A stretch of DNA of 64,000 bases, from positions 86,494,876 through 86,558,875 of the forward strand of contig CM042152.1 of NCBI GenBank assembly GCA_023376005.1. Direction: 5' to 3'. Within the stretch, counting starts at the first letter, position 1; every line of letters starts with the position of its first letter. The stretch is from Doryteuthis pealeii (lineage: Eukaryota > Mollusca > Cephalopoda > Myopsida > Loliginidae). This document shows, one piece after another, positions 44,921 to 55,785 of the stretch. Under the pieces are notes generated by a model, which was not told the DNA's origin, ran no database searches, and saw only the letters and a program-made list of their open reading frames with translations. The position numbers and the translations under genes were made by a program.

Positions 44921-45190
44921 GTGTTTAATAAAGATAAAAAATGCATATTTTTCATCCAGAGATTTTTGAACTCTGGACCAGTTTATCCATTCTCCCAATA
45001 TCATGACACACCTGCTGTGAACATTCACACACACACACCTGCATATATACACTCAACCCCACACTAATATACATACATACACATCCGCATAGATATGACC
45101 CCCACCCCACATAGATATACTTATATACAAGAATTCCTCAAGTTATTAAATTATGAAATATGTTTTTTCTGAAACAATCTGTATATATCT

Positions 45191-45474
45191 ACCCAACACC
45201 TCCTCCATAGGTAGAATGTGATACAAGGTCAATTTTTAAGCAAAGTAAAGCTGGTTTGAACTCAGAATTTTACTTCTTCTAGACTGATTGCCTAACCTAG
45301 GCAAAATAATCCAGTCTGTTCTACTATTTACCCATAGTTGAGAGAAAAGAAAGATTCATGACATTCTCAAGGGCATTAATGCAAGGTGAAATGCAAACAG
45401 CCTCATCCAAGATTTAAACTTGAGTTGCTGATTTTATTTCCCAAGACAATAAACATTACACTACATACTTCCAA
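45191..45474 (-). mobile_element. SINE-D, minus strand
   Basis: ACCCAACACCTCCTCCATAG tail, TTTACCCATAGTTGAGAG body, eroded head near ATTACACTACATACTTCC. Confidence 0.65.
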
Positions 45475-45585
45475 GTGTTCAAGCATTTACATATGAAATG
45501 TATTAAGTAAATTGCAATTAATGACCCTCAGTACGTGAAATCTAATTACTGACTTTGTGGTTTATGATTAGATATTCTACCAGTG

Positions 45586-46058
45586 TATTGAGTCAGTTAG
45601 TCTACTGTTGGTTTGAATAACAGCAGCTAGCTGAGTACATAATGAAGCAGTGTCCAAGACAGTTGGTATATATAGAAATCAAGAATGATCCATTCAGGAA
45701 TTTGGGTGATTTGGGTCATTCCATTCCTTGAGTTCTGATTGGCTGCTTGATTTGAATGATATTGTGTAGTTTTATAAGTTTGTATTGGGTTACAACCGTT
45801 TGTTGCCATGTCTTCCCAATTCGACGGTAATTGGAACTTTGATTATTCTTCAACGGTATATTTGACTGTCTGAGTGTCTCTGTCATATAATTTCTTGAGT
45901 TCTGATTGGCTGCTTGATTTGAATGACATTGTGGAGTCTTATAAATACCCTGTCATTCTGCAGTAGACTTTGCAACTATTTGGGTTTGTATTGGGTTACA
46001 ACCGTTTGTTGCCATGTCTTCCGAGTTTGACGGTAATTGGAACTTTGATTATTCTTCA
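45586..46058 (-). mobile_element. Collapsed LTR element: LTR, 38-bp remnant, partial LTR; outer 5-bp duplication CAGTG
   Basis: A complete family-1 LTR (45586-45852) is followed by 38 bp of unrelated sequence and then a second, truncated LTR (45891-46058, from TTTCTTGAGTTCTGATTGGC). CAGTG lies outside both, at 45581-45585 and 46059-46063; the inner junctions carry no matching duplication. This is best read as one insertion whose interior has been almost entirely deleted. Confidence 0.75.
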
Positions 46059-46167
46059 CAGTGAACCTTACTCAAAAGTTCAATCATAATTATTTTCAAG
46101 AGGTTATCCATTCAAATATTGGCCAAGTTCAGTAATTCTTACCTCTGACAACTGGGTGACAAGTTAC

Positions 46168-46472
46168 TATTGAAGTCAGTTATTCAGTATACTGTTGGTT
46201 TGGACAACAACAACTGACTAAGCACAACTGAACTAGTGCCCAAAACAGCTGGTACTTATGAAACTTAAGAATAGTCCATTCATATATTTGGGCTATTCCA
46301 TTCCTTGAGTCCTGATTGGCAGCTTGGTTTCTATGATGTTATGAGGCTTCATAAATACTCTGGTCTTCTGCAGTAGGATTGCAACAAGGTTAGATCTGTA
46401 TTGAGTTACAGCTACTTGTTGCCCTGTCTTACCAATTCGATGGTAATTGGAACTTAGTATGATTATTCTACA
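46168..46472 (-). mobile_element. Solo LTR (family 1)
   Basis: TATTGAAGTCAGTTATTCAG to GATTATTCTACA. Flanks GTTAC (46163-46167) and GTAAC (46473-46477) differ at one base. Confidence 0.75.
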
Positions 46473-47540
46473 GTAACAATTTCTAGAACTGTTTTCAATT
46501 GGTTTATCAATGGTGTAATGCTGAGGATTTCATAAACTGAAATCTTTTCTTGGATTGATGAAACTAGAGGATCACATCATTTGGAGATCAGAAACCTTTC
46601 CTCTCACTACAAATAATCATATTTCATGGAATCTTCTTGAAAATTTGTTCATTATAAATTATTACTACAGACAGATCACCATTCAGCTCAGAATTTTCTA
46701 GTTCTGATCTTTGTTTTCCTTGAAAAGCACATACCTAGGTATGTGAACTGTTAAACAAGATTAGGAAATCTCCACATTGGCTGGTAAGCATCTCAAATTA
46801 GTAGATATTAATATAATGGATGATAGAATAAAACAATTTAATTTTGATTTTAAAACTGTCAAGTTTTACAAAATTACTTTCAGTTTTAATTCATAAAAAT
46901 ATTGTTGAAGAACGAAAGTAGGTTGAATATCGTTTCCTTGTACAAGAACAATTCACGACATCTATTAATAATTGAGATTCGGTCTCTATTTGTCTGTAAC
47001 CAAAACCACCAAACAGCTTACATCACAACAAAATCATCAATACATAGAATAAAAAACAATTAATATTAATGAAATAAATAAAAGCTTTTCCTTATAATTC
47101 AATGAATAATTTCTGAATAAAAACTGTTGACTGTTTAATGATTACACAAAATCCAAAAACAAAAGTTAAGTGTAGATACCACAGTTGGAATGGGAAAATA
47201 TCAAACTCTCTAAACCATGTCTCATGAATAAAATAAATGATTAGGATAGCAATACACAGAAGCAAATTTACTCAACATTATAAATAAAGTATAATTCTTT
47301 GAGTCTCGGTGATCAGAGACAGAAGTTGTTCTACACAGTAATAATAAAACAATAAAGATAACAATGATGATAAACACTCATGAATTCACTGAAGATAAAT
47401 TTTCAAATGAATCAAGTGTATTTCTTTAATTACAAATAACATTCTCTTTTTGTTTTAACTTTTATCAGAATTTCAGACAAACTCGCCAGATAATTTAAAT
47501 ACAGCCAATGTTATAAAAGCAACAAACAGTAAACTAAATA

Positions 47541-47544
<4 letters not shown>
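46473..47544. other. AT-rich interval; possible Helitron 5' end at 46961
   Basis: At 46961, TCTATTAATAATTGAGATTC followed by TTTGTCTGTAACCAAAACC resembles a diverged Helitron start. No hairpin plus CTAG end was found downstream. No gene recognised elsewhere. Confidence 0.35.

Positions 47545-47616
<72 letters not shown>
47545..47616. repeat. (TA)n(GT)n compound microsatellite
   Basis: (TA)15 then (GT)21. Confidence 0.95.
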
Positions 47617-47620
<4 letters not shown>

Positions 47621-48252
47621 CGATACTTGAACATAAATTAAGAATCAATCATTAATTCATAAAATGTTGTTCTTACTCCTTCTCGTTTAGCTTTACAAAT
47701 TGATGTTAATGATAATTTTGTTGTCTAAAAATGAGGTCTTCAAGAATCAACCAATACATAAGTATGTTATAATTCCTGTATATCGTAATCCAAGAGAGAA
47801 GGGAAAAGGAAAGGTTGACTTGATGAAGACAACATTGTACCACTTGCCATTTTGATAGAGCAACAGAAACAAACGATAACAAACAAAGAAGTTTAACAAG
47901 AAAGGAAATTGGAATAGACAATTCTACAGTATAAATTATTGTTTGACAAAACTCAAATTTTCTTGTCCAGAGTTTGAAGAATGGATTTCCTATTGTTCTG
48001 TATATTTTTAGGTTGTTGCTTATGCATGTGAAAGGTGTAATCACATGACTTTGATAGTATGTGAGAAAGTCATTGTTAATGCTAGTAGCTTAGTTTTAAT
48101 TGCAGTAGTTCTTATTTTCCTGTGGTTAAGAAAAGAGAAGGGCAGTATTCAGAGAATGGATTTATGGTAGTCCTTGTGTTGGAATGAATTGTGGAAAGGG
48201 AAGTTATGGGTTTGAAGCATGAACTCTCAGTACTTGTTTTTACTGTTATTGT
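47617..48252. other. Interval without recognised feature
   Basis: The 112-codon minus frame at 47706-48044 has no domain I can name. Confidence 0.35.
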
Positions 48253-48256
48253 GGAT

Positions 48257-48510
48257 GTCTATTAGCTCAGTCGGTAGAGCATTTGGCTAGAAACCACAAG
48301 GTTCCTAGTTTGATACCGGTCCTCGCCAACTCAGTGTATGAGTAGCAAAGGGATCTGTGCGGTAAAATAAGGAGCTGATGGTAGGTGTGGCCCTCCACCT
48401 CAGATGCCAAAACAATCTCCTTGGTCTAGCGCTATTGAAAAGGGGATAGACTCCCTTGCTGACTGGCTGATATCGACTTTAGGCCGCCCCGATGACTTTA
48501 TTTTTACTTA
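48257..48510 (+). mobile_element. SINE-A, plus strand
   Basis: TTAGCTCAGTCGGTAGAGCA head (first bases lost), B box AGTTTGATACCGG, tail GACTTTATTTTTACTTA. Confidence 0.85.
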
Positions 48511-48905
48511 TTGTTCTTTGTAGGATTAATATGGTCATGTGTCGAGCCATAAATGGAGGTTCAATGATTTTATGTATGTTGACATTGAAAAAAAACATTA
48601 AGAGGGTCACACTATGTTGCATGTAAATGATGTAGGTAGGACCATTCTATATGCAAGTTGACTGTGAGGCTGGAAAAATGGTTGTTAGCCAGCAATACCA
48701 TGGGAAAGGGTTCATGAGTGGCTAAGTTGAGGGTCCACCATATATGCCAGCTGATCCAGTAAAAGAAGAGGGAATCATATGTGTATGGATAGACATCTGG
48801 TCAAGCTATATATAGATGCTAGCCCAATTCTGTCAGAAAAAAAAGGGAGAGAAAGAAGAATTCAGTGTATCTATTCAGTTTTCAAGGGTATTTGTAGTGG
48901 TACCT

Positions 48906-49158
48906 TCCCGGGTTAGTTCAGTTGGTAGCGTGTTTGGCTAGAAACCACAAGGTTCCTATTTAATACCGGCTCTCGCCAACTCAGCGTATGAGTAGCACAG
49001 GGATCTGTGCAGTAAAGTACGGAGCTGGTGGTAGGTGTAGCACTCCACCTCAGAAGCAAAAACAATCTCTTTAGTCTAGCTAGTGAAAAGGGGATAGACT
49101 CCCTTGCTGATTGGCTGACACCGACTTTAGGCCACCGCAAGGACTTTACTTACTTAAC
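48906..49158 (+). mobile_element. SINE-A, plus strand
   Basis: CCCGGGTTAGTTCAGTTGGT head, degraded B box (ATTTAATACCGG), tail GGACTTTACTTACTTAACTT. Confidence 0.85.
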
Positions 49159-49929
49159 TTCTGATTAACCAAAAAGGATTACATAATCTGCCTACAATTA
49201 TATATTTTCAGTAAGTAATCAGCTGGAGAGCTTGTGTGGTCCCTAGCCAACTTATTTTTTATTTAGAGAGTAGCAATTATATATGGTAAGTAACTGAATA
49301 ATATCATAAGTGTTATGTTATTTTCTGTATTAAAAATAACCAAGAACATGAAACACTTACTCAAGCTTAAGACTGGGCTATTAACTTAAACCACAAATAT
49401 TTTAATGTGTTGTGTGTTGTAAGTTTTCAAGGAAAGCAAAACACAGTTCATAGAAAGACACAGTAAAAATAATAAAAATGAGAAATTATACCAAAGATAG
49501 AACCATAATGGCTAAAAGTAATTTATGCATTAACCGATGCCAGTGTACATTGGTAGAAATCTTTGGCAAGGTCATCATGACAGTTTGGCTAAACCTAAAG
49601 CAGACTGGATGGTTTGCCACATTTCAACAACCAAAATGAAAAAAATCCAAAGATTCAGGGCTGTTTGAGATACAGGAACCTCTAACAATATTGGCACCAT
49701 TCTCTTATAATTCAAATACAAGATATGCTTCATTGTCAGTCATTAAAAGTTGGCTATTGACCATTCAAAGATCTTGAAATAAAGTAGGACCTTTCTCTTT
49801 GGGGAGAAGCAATCATGAAAATAGGTATTCATTTTAACTAGGATGTGCCATATATAATTATCCAATGTCACTGCCAAATCTTATATCATATTAACTTTAA
49901 CCAGGTGCTCTTTACTTACTTTATTTCTA
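49159..49929. other. Interval without recognised feature
   Basis: No gene or repeat recognised. Confidence 0.35.
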
Positions 49930-50585
49930 CTAGCAAATATATGCACCCTCCGGGTGCAAGTATTTAAGTTTTAATGTAATAACGTATTGTATTAAATTAG
50001 AAAGGCTAATGAAACTAAATAAGAATACAGATAAAAAGATTTGAAACAGAGGGAGGTATAATAAAAGATTTGAAACAGAGGGAGTATAATAAAAAATGGA
50101 ACAACTGAAACTTACTCTTCCATCACTCTCGTCTTTCATTGTTATTTTTTTCTAATTTAAGTATTTAGTTATAAGAGGAAGTAAAGAATAAAATGACAGT
50201 TATTTTATCTTGTTAATGGATTTCATTTAAGATTTATTGAAGAAACTTTTCCTTATATTCATTAAAATAAAACCAAACAGTTAGAAATCAATAATACTAA
50301 GCACATATTTATTAAATTCGATTTTTAATATTAATATGCAAATTAGCCTTCCCGTTCACACTGTAAACCGCTATTTTGTTGTATATATAAATATAATTGC
50401 ATGTTGTCTGTATGTAGACATAGTTAACAGTATTAATAATGTAAGACAAATTTATTAATATTTGAGGTTTAGATAAAAATAAAATCATGGAGAATGTGAT
50501 GTCAATAACTAAGAGAATTGTGACTTGAGTAGGAATATAGTTTCGGTTACAGACAGAAAAACACACAATCTCCATTATAATAAGA
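49930..50585 (-). mobile_element. Non-autonomous Helitron, copy 5 (656 bp)
   Basis: Minus strand from TCTTATTATAATGGAGATTG (50585) to hairpin and CTAG (49933-49930). Same longer subfamily as copy 3, including the doubled GATTTGAAACAGAGGGAG segment. Confidence 0.85.
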
Positions 50586-51454
50586 TTACTTATACTTATA
50601 CTTACATATATAGCAAAATAGAACCTGTTGGAAAGACAATCTTTTTGAAAAAATGAACCTGTGAATTTAAAATATTATGTAAGCATTTTTTGTCTCTTGG
50701 CATGTATTAGTTGATGGAGTGTAGAGAAACAGTTGACCATAAGCCTGTTGAATGCTAGGGTGTCTTCCATGAAGGAGAAAGGCAAAAATGTGACAGAAAA
50801 CCTCATTGACACTGCTGGAATTGAGTAACTTTATCTTGGCTATTTTGCTGAGTTAGAGAAAACATTAGAGTGTCAGAGCCCTTGCCAACATATTTGATAG
50901 ACTTTATGGAATTGTAAGCCTCAATATTAATGTGTACATTAAATGGCTTGGTCAAGAGTAGGCAGTAGGGAACTATTCATGTGTTGTCAATTTCAAGCTG
51001 TCAAATAAAGATATGGAAGTCTCTACCAGGGAGCATAAACTATCTGGGTTTTAACAATATTGACGAGTTCTTTTTCACCGAACAATCATTCATGGTCAGG
51101 TGAACCATTTGACATTGGCAAGGATCAAATTAAGATTTACCTGGGAATAATCAATATTAGATAACAATATACTCAAAATTATGTGGATAAAATGTTGAAA
51201 TTTATTTATAACAACTTGCTTATGTTAGTTGTATTGATGTTTGACTTCAACAGATGTTTAACATTTTCAATGATGGCTAAAGATTTTATTAGAATTTCTT
51301 TTTATCTTAATACAGCTGTTAGGAAGCAACATAGATTAGAAATTAAGAATAAATCTCTGGTGAGACTTGAACTGACACCCCATTTCTTCAGGATGCTTCT
51401 TAACATAAAAACTGCCTTACTAATGAACCCATAGTCTTCCAGCTGCAGTTATCT
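50586..51454. other. Interval without recognised gene
   Basis: Moderately AT-rich unique-looking sequence. The 83-codon frame at 51183-51434 has no recognised domain. Confidence 0.35.
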
Positions 51455-51885
51455 ATATGGAATCGGACTCGATCTATTCTTCACGGATGCGATCGCGTAT
51501 AGAGGTGGCCTTTCCGTAGCGTGTCTACCGCTGTCGGCGCAATCGTCTTGCTGTCTGTGACGCTGCCGCCGATGTCGTCGACTGTTGGACAGCTGGGTCT
51601 CCTCCCGACTTTCTCCTCGCCCGAACACTGTCGTTGCCACCAATATTGCCCCTGAAGATGACAGCAGTAGATTGAAGAGAAGACTGAAAACTCAAAAGAA
51701 GAAACCACATTCGAAAAGTCGGCCTGGAAACTCGCTTCGCACGAACATGCTCCATGTGTCCACGTCTCCGGTTTACCATTGCGACAGATAGCTAGCGGTT
51801 GCCGCTGTCATCGAAGTTAGTCATTCGATGTGACAGTCGGTGACTATCGTCATCGTACCACCGATGATACCTGGTTGATCCTGCC
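51455..51885 (+). other. GC-rich island ending at the 18S rRNA start: probable 5' ETS fragment of rDNA
   Basis: This stretch is sharply richer in G+C and CpG than anything around it (GCGATCGCG, GACGCTGCCGCCGATGTCGT). It ends with TACCTGGTTGATCCTGCC at 51868-51885, which equals the first 18 bases of eukaryotic 18S rRNA. After that the match stops at once (TTATTC instead of AGTAG). The preceding 410 bp would then be external transcribed spacer. The overlapping open frames on both strands are what high GC gives by chance. Confidence 0.6.
51868..51885 (+). rRNA. First 18 bases of 18S rRNA (fragment)
   Basis: TACCTGGTTGATCCTGCC is the near-universal 5' terminus of eukaryotic small-subunit rRNA. 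Only this end is present; the rest of the gene is absent, so it is a fragment and not a working gene. Confidence 0.65.
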
Positions 51886-52024
51886 TTATTCTTTTTCTGA
51901 ACACTTGATATATGTCCATTTATATTTATAATCATTAATAATATCAGTATGAACCCTTTTATTATTATTTCTTAAATAAAGCATTGTTAATTATTATTAA
52001 TTTTAAGATTTTAGTTGCTTTGTA

Positions 52025-52055
<31 letters not shown>

Positions 52056-52432
52056 TAATTTGCTTGAAGCATTGTCAAGTATGTTATAATATATTAATAA
52101 TTTGAAGGCAATTACAATGCGTATAAAAAATAAAAACAAAAAGATGTTATTTTTTTGTCTTATCGATTTTGAAGTATAAACTTCATCTTCAGAGGTGCAT
52201 ATAAAAAATGTACGTGCTTACGTTTTTCTTTCCTCTCCTTTTTTTTTTTTTCTTCTCCCCCTTTCTTTTTCCCTCATGTTATGAACGAAATGGGCGAATA
52301 ACTGTAATTTCTTTTTTTTTTTTTTGAATGTCTGTTGAGAACGAATGCTTGAACCCTGTATCCAATATTGTCTGTTTGTCATCCGGTGAATATTGCAACA
52401 ATGTAGCCATGTCAAAGGGATAGAAGTATAGG
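51886..52432. other. AT-rich interval with (TA)n
   Basis: (TA)n at 52027-52051. At 52098-52140 a piece resembling the repeat J tail (TTTGAAGGCAATTACAATGC). No gene seen. Confidence 0.4.
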
Positions 52433-52445
52433 ATATCCAGTAAGA

Positions 52446-52788
52446 TTTGTTTGTTTCTTTGTTTTGTTTTACGGCATGTCAACCTCAGTGGGTCATTTAA
52501 TGCCGATAAAGTTTTGAAATAAATCAATTCCTAATGGATAATACAATTTTTTTATAAATACATTTTTCTATTTAAGCCATAGATGGGACCCTAACAGGTA
52601 CTACCACTCCAGGTCAGAGTGGACCAGGGAGCAATGGTGATGAAGGGGTGCTCCACATTCCCAGAGCTCCAAAATTGGAACTTCACCATCAGATAGAGTT
52701 TAATGTCATTCCTAGGATATGTAGACCCACAGCCACTGCCTTCTAGCACCCATATGATAAAAAGGGGTTGGGGCTTGCCATAAGGGCA
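52446..52788 (-). mobile_element. Retroposon B, short form (343 bp), 13-bp target duplication
   Basis: ATATCCAGTAAGA flanks it at 52433-52445 and 52789-52801. The minus-strand start TTGCCCTTATGGCAAGCC is the same as in the 26243 copy. Confidence 0.85.
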
Positions 52789-52807
52789 ATATCCAGTAAG
52801 AAATGAA

Positions 52808-53080
52808 CTTACTAATTATGGTTTGCTAGTATAGCGATGCTAACCATTACATCATGTGAGATGCCCTTTATAAAAATTAATCAGATAGCATATTTGGTGC
52901 AAGACCATAAATATGGTACACCCCAATAAAGATCAAAGCTGTGATTCAGTAATAATTGATTTGTGAGCCTAGATTGTTAATCATTACAGTACAATGAGAA
53001 AGAAGACAATTACTGTTGAGAAATCAGTTTCCTCTGTGCTTCTTCATTAAATTTACATATTATTTCTCTTTGTGATGAAA
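52808..53080. repeat. Direct duplicate of 53608-53878, containing SINE-E
   Basis: The two segments share TTACTAATTATGGTTTGCTA and GCACAAG-type blocks through TTTCCTCTGTGCTTCTTCAT at high identity, about 800 bp apart. A reversed SINE-E piece lies at about 52905-53005 (GTGATTCAGTAATAATTGAT). Confidence 0.8.
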
Positions 53081-53565
53081 GAAAGAAATTTTGCATAGAA
53101 TCCTGCATTTTGCATAGAAGTTCTGCAATTTTGCATGTTAATCACCATTTTGCACACTTTGTTTCCTCAGGTGAATGAAAAGTTAAACGTCATTTTGTTT
53201 GTGACGTTCTCTTGGCCAGTAGATTGAACTGTGCCTTTCCCCTACCAGTTTGTATCTAAGGGGGAGTAACTCTGAACTGAGCGAACTCCCTTTAATCTTT
53301 TAACCTTTGAATTTGGTCTTGCTTGATGGTTTTTGAGTATTTTTAACATTTTCCCATTCATTTGCTATTTGAGTTTCATTTGGGTCAGTTATTTGGGTAT
53401 CAGTATTTTTGTTTGTGTTCATCGTTATTTTATATTATTTTTGGTTGCCTCTAGAAAATTTATTATGTCTTCTGCTTCTTCTTCTTCCAAGTCCTTGATT
53501 AGAAGGCGATATTTGTTTAAGAGGAAGATCCTTTATACCTTAAATCTTTTATACCTTATTCTTCT
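53081..53565. other. Interval without recognised gene
   Basis: A TTTTGCAT(A/G)-type unit is repeated around 53088-53155. The 114-codon frame at 53333-53677 starts at TTG and runs into the duplicated segment. Confidence 0.35.
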
Positions 53566-53921
53566 TAAAGAAAGCAGATTTGTTGCTTTCATGTCCTTAG
53601 TAAGAATTGAAATTACTAATTATGGTTTGCTAGTATCGCCATGTGAACTATTACATCATGTGAGATGCCCTTTATAAAAATTAATCAGATAGCATATTTG
53701 GTGCAAGATCATAAATATGGTACACCCCAATAAAGATCAAAGCTGTGATTCAGTAATAATTGATTTGTGAGCCTAGCTTGTTAATCATTACAGTACAATG
53801 AGAAAGAAGACAATTACTGTTGAGAAATCAGTTTCCTCTGTGCTTCTTCATTAAATTTATATATTTCTCTTTGTGATGCTTACTTAAAGAAAGCAGTTTT
53901 GTCGCTTTCATGTCCTTAGAC
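53566..53921. repeat. Duplicated segment flanked by about 38-bp direct repeats
   Basis: CTTAAAGAAAGCAGATTTGT...CATGTCCTTAG (53566-53604) recurs as CTTAAAGAAAGCAGTTTTGT...CATGTCCTTAG (53883-53921). Between them lies the second copy of the 52808 segment. Confidence 0.75.
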
Positions 53922-54540
53922 AATGTTCTTAATATTTTGTATCTTTTTTTCTGTTTACATTTCTCCTTGATTAGTCCACTTTTCTTGCTTGAATTTTTAA
54001 TTCTTCTCAAATCTCTTTGTGCGATATTTTTAAAGCCAGTTTGATATATTGCTCATATAAATATATCCAGGAATTTTACTAACACTGACTGGTTAAAACA
54101 CCCTGTTGAGAATTTTCTAAGTCCAGAGCATTCCTATAAGGATATATAAAAAAAATGGCTAAAAATGACCTTTGCATCTAAAGTCACCTATTATTTCCCT
54201 TAAATCAAAGACTTCTAAATATGTTTACTATTACATTTAAACAAATGATATTATTTGGTGTGGATTAGGAAAATAAATGAGACTTCTGGCCGGGTGGAAT
54301 GAGGTGGTATAGGATTTTAAGAGTTAATACCAATCTTATTATGAAAATATTAACTTGTATAGACACAATTACACAGGCACATATATTTAGTTTTATAGAG
54401 CAAGTGATTTCATAACCCTATAGACACACACATACATAAAAAAAAACTCCCACTACTAACCTCTGCTAACACCAACAACTCCCCTATTCATGACCTCCTA
54501 ATTCACCAGTATGAAAATGTTCACCGTTGAAGCAAGAACT
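53922..54540. other. Interval without recognised gene
   Basis: AT-rich. From about 54440 it may belong to the element carrying the hammerhead-like motif. Confidence 0.35.
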
Positions 54541-54547
54541 CAATCCA

Positions 54548-54594
54548 ATGTCCTGAAGAAGGTCTAACAGACCGAAACGTTATAACGTCGACAT
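54548..54594 (+). ncRNA. Hammerhead-ribozyme-like motif (best match)
   Basis: Stem I ATGTC (54548-54552) pairs with GACAT (54590-54594). The core CTGAAGA (54553-54559) fits the hammerhead CTGANGA. After one extra A, stem II GGTCT/AGACC is perfect with loop AAC. GAAA (54574-54577) is followed by stem III ACGTT/AACGT with a two-base loop and C (54589) as the cleavage-site base, giving GTC. Minimal hammerheads with very short stem III are known in Penelope-like elements and retrozymes. The one deviation is the extra A before stem II. No neighbouring reverse transcriptase was found. Confidence 0.55.
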
Positions 54595-54830
54595 CACTAC
54601 CCACAATAAACATAGATTTTGTACAACATCCCGTGTTTGTCTACCTTTCTCCACATGCATACATAAGTATTTAGAATTAAAAGCAACAATATTTACAAAA
54701 ATGCATACAAACACCTTTGAATATTTCCCCTTCTTTGATAGTCCATTACATATTAAATCCAAATAAATTCTAATACTTTGATTCTCACTATGAATAAGCT
54801 TGTTAATAATTATTTTTACTGCTTTTAAGT

Positions 54831-54984
54831 GTCCATCTTTTGATGAGTCTCTATATAAATATTGAATTATATTAGGTTCTGGGAAAAAAATTGTTACATA
54901 ATGGCCCGCCCCCTTATGTAACAATTTTTTTGCCAGAACCTAATATAATTTAATATTTATATAGAGACTCATCAAAAGATGGAC
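54831..54984. repeat. Near-perfect foldback, 71-bp arms, 12-base GC loop
   Basis: GTCCATCTTTTGATGAGTCT is mirrored by AGACTCATCAAAAGATGGAC. Arms 54831-54901 and 54914-54984 differ at only a few positions. The loop is TGGCCCGCCCCC. A transcript would be a long hairpin. Confidence 0.9.
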
Positions 54985-55560
54985 AAATATAATTAAGTGA
55001 CCTGAAAAAAATTAGAAAGTTTTGAAATAAAATAAATAATGCATTATAAAGATCATTCATTGATAAATAAACACTGAAAATTTCATTAAAATTGGATAAT
55101 TCCCTGATTTTTGGTAAATTATTTTCTGTAGGGGGGGGGGGCTAAAGTCATTTTTCAGGCTCATTTTGCCAGTACCTAAAATTATATGAAAATGAAAGTT
55201 GCAGATATTTGTATCTAAGCAACATTAGAATAAACAATTTTATCTGTTTGTCTCACTTCCTCAATCTAATTTAGGCTTTTTAATTGATCTATGTATATCA
55301 AGGATGGAAATGAAGTCTGAAAAATATTTGTGTACATAATCAATATTGAATTAACAAAGACGTTATGCAAATTTAATTTTGTTAATATTACATTATCCTT
55401 TTAACATTTGACATAAACAAAATAAACTGCACTTTTTTATTATTCAAATATTGATAGATAAAAAAAATATTAAAAAATCATTTCCCAGGGATACTTTCAT
55501 GTTTTCTAATTTAAAATTATTTAATAGACAAGGTTTTGACTTTCTATGTTTGATGTTAGA
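54985..55560. other. AT-rich interval without recognised feature
   Basis: G10 tract near 55131; nothing else. Confidence 0.35.
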
Positions 55561-55561
55561 A

Positions 55562-55785
55562 ACAGATCTAGGTTATTTCCTATAAATCCAACCGAATAAA
55601 AGGGGAACCACTCTGATTGGCTGATAAATTATTTATGTATTTATTGATCTACTAGGAAAAAGAAGTTAGGGTTAGGGTTAGTTTAATGTGAAAATAATGG
55701 GTAGATTAATTAACAGATAAAATTCATTCAGAGTGGTTCCCCTTTTTTAGTTTGGAGTTACAGGAAATAACGCAGATCTATGATG
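55562..55785. repeat. Foldback with telomere-like hexamers in the loop
   Basis: ACAGATCTAGGTTATTTCCT pairs with the mirror of AGGAAATAACGCAGATCT, and AAAAGGGGAACCACTCTGA with TCAGAGTGGTTCCCCTTTT. The loop contains GTTAGGGTTAGGGTTAG (about 55666-55682). Confidence 0.8.

Noticed and set aside
51449..51791. Four overlapping frames on both strands in the GC-rich island
   Set aside because: High GC lowers stop frequency in all frames; the 18S start at the end makes an rDNA spacer the better reading.
53333..53677. 114-codon frame with hydrophobic start
   Set aside because: Begins at TTG, runs into a duplicated repeat segment and has no recognised domain.
54580..54924. 114-codon minus-strand frame
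   Set aside because: It overlaps the near-perfect foldback and the hammerhead-like motif; no domain recognised.
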